From the NCBI GenBank assembly GCA_938003595.1, contig CALKYH010000234.1:1-35838 (forward strand): 35,838 nt of DNA, written 5' to 3'. Positions 32,698-35,838 of the stretch are shown here, piece by piece; the stretch's first letter is position 1, and the number at the start of each line of letters is the position of its first letter. The position numbers were made by a program, and so were the translations under genes. This stretch comes from an uncultured bacterium (GTDB lineage Bacteria > Planctomycetota > Phycisphaerae > Phycisphaerales > UBA1924). Below the pieces are notes generated by a model. The model saw only the letters and a list, made by a program, of their open reading frames with translations, searched no databases and was not told where the DNA came from.

Positions 32698-33665
32698 GAT
32701 CGGACAAGCGCATTCTCTTCATCTGCGGCTCGATGAACCAGACGACGCAGATGCATCAGATCGCCGCCCACCTCGGCCAGTACGAGCAGGCGTTCACGCC
32801 CTACTACTGCGACGGCCTCGACGAGCTTTTCCGCCGGATGGGCTGCATGGAGTTTACGGTCATCGGCGAGAAGCTGGCGAGCCTCTGCCGACGCTACCTG
32901 CAGGAGCACAGCCTGCCGATCGACTACCAGGGAAGGAAGGGACCGTACGATCTGGTGGTCACCTGCTCGGATGTCTACGTGCAGCGGAACATCCGCCGGC
33001 CGCCCGTCGTGCTTGTGCAAGAGGGGATCACCGACCCGGAGACATTCTCCTACCGGCTGGTCACGAGGATGCGATTCCTGCCGCGCTGGCTCGCCGGCAC
33101 CGCCGCGACCGGGCTGAGCGATGCCTACCGCACATTCTGCGTCGCCAGCGAGGGATACCGCGATCTCTTCATCCGCAGGGGCGCCCGCCCTGACAAGATC
33201 GCCGTGACGGGCATCCCCAACTTCGACGCCTGCGAGCGACACCGAATCAACACCTTCCCGCACAGGAACTACGCCCTGGTGTGCACCTCCCCGCTCCGGG
33301 AGGTCTTCCGAGCCGAGGACCGCGTGGCGTTCATCCGCCGCGCCGTCGCGATCGCCGCGGGCCGCGCCCTCATCTTCAAGCTGCATCCCAACGAGAACGC
33401 CAAGCGGGCGACCAGCGAGATCGCCGCCCTGGCGCCCGGCGCCCTGGTGTTCACCTCCGGCAGCGCGGAGGAGATGATCGCCAACTGCGATGTCCTGATC
33501 ACCCGATTCTCTTCCACCGCCTTCGTCGGCTTGGCGCTCGGCAAGGAGACCTACTCGGATGTCGACCTGGACCAGCTGCGCCGCCTGATGCCCGTCCAGA
33601 ACGGCTGCGCGGCCGGGAACATCGCCGAGGTCTGCCGCGCCCTCCTTGAAGCGCCGACGCCATGA
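32694..33665 (+). CDS. GT-B-like transferase, CDP-glycerol phosphotransferase/epimerase-like
   Basis: A 323-residue cytoplasmic protein with a GT-B appearance. The N-terminal half (RILFICGSMNQTTQMHQIA, then LVVTCSDVYVQ and VLVQEGITDP) resembles UDP-GlcNAc 2-epimerase-like folds. The C-terminal half has IFKLHPNENAKRATSEI followed by MIANCDVLITRFSSTAFVG, the nucleotide-binding pattern of CDP-glycerol phosphotransferases and polysialyl-type transferases. It could add a sugar or glycerol-phosphate head group. I cannot name donor or acceptor. The start overlaps the permease and the end overlaps the GNAT gene, so it is part of the same operon. Confidence 0.75.
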   Translation: MRSDKRILFICGSMNQTTQMHQIAAHLGQYEQAFTPYYCDGLDELFRRMGCMEFTVIGEKLASLCRRYLQEHSLPIDYQGRKGPYDLVVTCSDVYVQRNIRRPPVVLVQEGITDPETFSYRLVTRMRFLPRWLAGTAATGLSDAYRTFCVASEGYRDLFIRRGARPDKIAVTGIPNFDACERHRINTFPHRNYALVCTSPLREVFRAEDRVAFIRRAVAIAAGRALIFKLHPNENAKRATSEIAALAPGALVFTSGSAEEMIANCDVLITRFSSTAFVGLALGKETYSDVDLDQLRRLMPVQNGCAAGNIAEVCRALLEAPTP

Positions 33666-34834
33666 GCCGCCCGATCGATCAGATCGTGGTCCGCCCCGTG
33701 GCGACGGGCCGGGATCGGCGTCGCTTCCAGCGGCTGCCCTGGAGGATCTACGCCCCGCCGGGCGCCCCGCGAGATCCCAACTGGGCGCCGCCCCTTCTCG
33801 CGCAGGAGCGCGCGCTGCTCGGCTGGCCGGATCGGCGCGGCGCGCGTCATGCCTTCTACGAGCATGCTCAGAGCGTCGCCTTGCTGGCCGAGCGCAACGG
33901 CGAGACCGTCGGTCGCATCGCCGTCCTCGTGAACGAGATCCACAACGCCAAGTACGCCGAGCGCCTCGGATTCTTCGGCTTCTTCGAGTGCGTCGACGAC
34001 GCCTCCGTCGCCCAGGCGCTCTTCGGGGCGGGCGAGGCATGGCTGCGGGAGCGCGGCATGGCGGCCGTGCGCGGCCCGGTGAACCCATCCCTGAACTACA
34101 CCTGCGGCCTCCTGGTCGACGGCTTCGATCACACGCCGTGCTTCCTGATGACCTACAACCCGCCGTACTACGCCGCGCTGCTCGAGTCCGGCGGCTACGC
34201 CAAGTGTCAGGATCTCTACGCCTACGAAATGAACGCGGACCTGCTGGCCACGCTGGTGGCGCGGTACAAGGGGGCGGCGATGGCCGCGCTCGCCCGCGAG
34301 GACCTCGTCGTGCGACCGCTCGATCCGAGGCGGTTCCGCGAGCAGATCGCGACATACCTGGACATCTACAACCAGTCGCTGGATGGAACTTGGGGCTTCA
34401 CGCCGTTGCAGCCGGGCGAGGCGCGACAGATCGCGGCGGAGATGCGCCATGTCATCGTGCCGGAGTTCGCCCTATTCGTCGAGATCGCCGGTCAGCCCGT
34501 CGGCGCGCTGCTGGCCCTGCTCGACTACAACCAGATCCTTGTCAAGCTCAACGGCCGCCTGTTCCCATTCGGACTCCTGCGCATCCTCCTACGACGCAAG
34601 CGCATCACCGCTGCCCGCGCCATGGCCATGACGATGGTGCCGGGATACGCCAACTCCGGCCTCAGCGTGGTGCTGATGGACCGCCTCGTCGACGCCGCGG
34701 CGAACTGGGGCGGACAGATCGAGCGCTACGAGTTCTCGTGGGTGCTGGAGAGCAACGCTCGCTCGCGCGGCACGCTCGAACGGGCCGGGACCAGGATCAC
34801 CAGCATCCACCGCCTGTACGAAAGGGGCCTGTAG
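33662..34834 (+). CDS. GNAT-family N-acyltransferase, YghO-like
   Basis: A 390-residue protein. The first 200 residues form a GNAT domain with FLMTYNPPYYAALLESGGY, GRIAVLVNEIHNAKY and GFFGFFECVDD; VRGPVNPSLNYTCGLLVDGF is characteristic of the YghO-like group. The second half is a further GNAT-like fold (LVVRPLDPRRFREQIATYL, then VPGYANSGLSVVLMDRL). GNAT proteins transfer acyl groups to amines. The bacterial ceramide synthases described in Caulobacter also have a GNAT-like fold, so N-acylation of the locus's aminolipid is a reasonable guess. It overlaps the GT-like gene by four bases and is the last gene of the operon. Confidence 0.82.
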   Translation: MSRPIDQIVVRPVATGRDRRRFQRLPWRIYAPPGAPRDPNWAPPLLAQERALLGWPDRRGARHAFYEHAQSVALLAERNGETVGRIAVLVNEIHNAKYAERLGFFGFFECVDDASVAQALFGAGEAWLRERGMAAVRGPVNPSLNYTCGLLVDGFDHTPCFLMTYNPPYYAALLESGGYAKCQDLYAYEMNADLLATLVARYKGAAMAALAREDLVVRPLDPRRFREQIATYLDIYNQSLDGTWGFTPLQPGEARQIAAEMRHVIVPEFALFVEIAGQPVGALLALLDYNQILVKLNGRLFPFGLLRILLRRKRITAARAMAMTMVPGYANSGLSVVLMDRLVDAAANWGGQIERYEFSWVLESNARSRGTLERAGTRITSIHRLYERGL

Positions 34835-34851
34835 CCGCGCGCCGGCGCACG

Positions 34852-35838
34852 CTACGACGGGCTCAGGGTCGCTCGCTGGCGCCGATTCCCCATCCGCCGC
34901 ACGCCGCGCCGCAGCGCCCGCCACGGGCTGAACCGCAGCGTGCCCCATGTGCTCAGCATGGCATGGAGCGGGAGCGCCGAGGCCTTGGGCCACACGCTGC
35001 AGTAGAGGCTCTCGCGCCGAGGTCGGAAGCGGGTCTTGAAGTGAGCGATGCCCGGTGTATCGAAGATGAAATTGAAGTATCGATGCGTGATGCGGATGTA
35101 GGCGTGGATGAACCAACTGTCGCGCGGCTGCGGATCGGGGCGACGCTCGCGGCAGCCCGCCGCGGGCATCAAACAGAGCGAGACCTCCTCGACGCCCTCG
35201 TCCGCCAAGACCTGCATCGTCGCGTGCATGAGAAACGGGATGACGCCGCGAACGGCGTCCGGTCGGGACCGGTACATCTCGATCCCCCAGGCCTCGCCGT
35301 CTCGATACGGAGTGCACATCACAAAGCCCTCCGCGCGCCCCGCGCCGCCATCGGCGATCGCGGCGAACACCCGCCGCCGATCCAGGCGATCCGGATCAAA
35401 CCGGCCGACGAAGTACCTCATGGTGCGGCCGTGAGGTGTTCCGTCGAGGAACAACTCAGAGATCGTCGCCAACTCCGCCCTGCGGGCCGCCGAGTCGCCC
35501 GCAGGCGCCGCGCCGCCGATCTCCCGGACGATCAGCCCCTGCCGCCGGCACCAGTTCGACTGCCGCCGCACCCACCCGAAGTCCTTCCCCTGCCAGGTGC
35601 GCCCCCGCAGATCGATCAAGGCGTCTTCGCCCACCTTGGTGGACTGAAAGCCATGGCGATCGAACAGGTCCAAGTCCCGCTGCGGCACGATCCCGAAGCA
35701 GGCCGTCCAGGCGCGGCCGCCGCTGCGGCAGTGGGTCATGAACTCGGTCAACAACTCCTCCCTCGCATCCTCGGGCCCGATCAGCCCCCCGATGACCACC
35801 GCGTACGACCCCCGCAGAACAAAGCCCAGCGCCGCGCG
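34852..35838 (-). CDS. MprF-type aminoacyl-phospholipid synthase C-terminal domain, start beyond edge
   Basis: 328 residues are visible and the frame is open to the right edge (GFVLRGSYAVVIGGLIGPE before the first internal GTG at 35799). DRHGFQSTKVGEDALIDL, FGWVRRQSNWCRRQGL and AIADGGAGRAEGFVMCTPY match the DUF2156 (LPG synthase) GNAT-fold domain of MprF, which moves lysine or alanine from aminoacyl-tRNA to phosphatidylglycerol. Whether the N-terminal flippase helices exist cannot be seen. It converges on the GNAT gene with 17 bases between the stops and no clear terminator. It is not part of the plus-strand operon, but its lipid role fits the setting. Confidence 0.8.
   Translation of the reverse strand, partial: RAALGFVLRGSYAVVIGGLIGPEDAREELLTEFMTHCRSGGRAWTACFGIVPQRDLDLFDRHGFQSTKVGEDALIDLRGRTWQGKDFGWVRRQSNWCRRQGLIVREIGGAAPAGDSAARRAELATISELFLDGTPHGRTMRYFVGRFDPDRLDRRRVFAAIADGGAGRAEGFVMCTPYRDGEAWGIEMYRSRPDAVRGVIPFLMHATMQVLADEGVEEVSLCLMPAAGCRERRPDPQPRDSWFIHAYIRITHRYFNFIFDTPGIAHFKTRFRPRRESLYCSVWPKASALPLHAMLSTWGTLRFSPWRALRRGVRRMGNRRQRATLSPS

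Noticed and set aside
34835..34851. A terminator between the convergent GNAT and MprF-like genes
   Set aside because: Only a short GC palindrome (GCGCCGGCGC) nearby and no U-run on either strand.

Overview
This looks like a chromosome segment from a GC-rich member of the Planctomycetota, most likely a Phycisphaerae-type lineage. The evidence is a prepilin-like protein with the H-X9-DG signature, a secreted protein ending in two dockerin-like EF-hand repeats, an ECF sigma factor paired with a Ser/Thr kinase carrying WD40-like repeats, and a LysW carrier-protein operon. No 16S rRNA gene is present, so the lineage is inferred.

Layout. At 1-2426 (minus strand) lie a secreted protein cut by the window edge, an H-X9-DG pilin-like protein and a small membrane protein. 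At 2655-5583 (minus) are purE and purK, with start and stop codons overlapping, then a BaiN/HI0933-type flavoprotein. At 5713-11433 (plus) is a complete seven-gene Mrp cation/proton antiporter operon, mrpABCDEFG. At 11628-15702 (plus) are lysW, lysX, lysY, lysZ and lysK, a carrier-protein route to lysine and/or ornithine/arginine that lacks the aminotransferase lysJ. At 15761-19622 (plus) are a secreted transglutaminase-like protein and an MsbA-type ABC exporter. At 19621-21463 (minus) is a two-gene unit for exported proteins: a right-handed beta-helix protein, then a protein with W-x-E-N-I/V-G-W repeats and a dockerin-like tail. It ends at a strong intrinsic terminator. At 24935-25555 and 21653-24931 (minus) an ECF sigma factor is followed after three bases by a 1092-residue membrane kinase. 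At 25838 (plus) is an initiator tRNA gene with its own promoter and terminator.

Just after the tRNA its 3' end is repeated as a degenerate copy followed by another hairpin. About 1.1 kb without a convincing gene comes next, then a frameshifted entericidin-like lipoprotein remnant. From about 27.38 kb a tight operon begins: a fatty acyl-AMP ligase/ACP/alpha-oxoamine synthase fusion, an ABC-2 exporter (ATPase and permease), a GT-B-like transferase and a YghO-like GNAT protein. The last four are joined by ATGA overlaps. A convergent MprF-type aminoacyl-lipid synthase domain runs off the right edge.

The last block is the best candidate for a little-described system. The fusion enzyme can in principle activate a fatty acid, load it on its own ACP and condense it with an amino acid to give a long-chain aminoketone, the chemistry that opens sphingolipid synthesis. 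The GNAT protein could N-acylate the product, the GT-like protein decorate it and the ABC-2 transporter move it. This is inference from domain content and gene order. Across the whole window the tetranucleotide ACGT is about tenfold rarer than base composition predicts, and three of the ten copies found lie between 26.2 and 27.5 kb.
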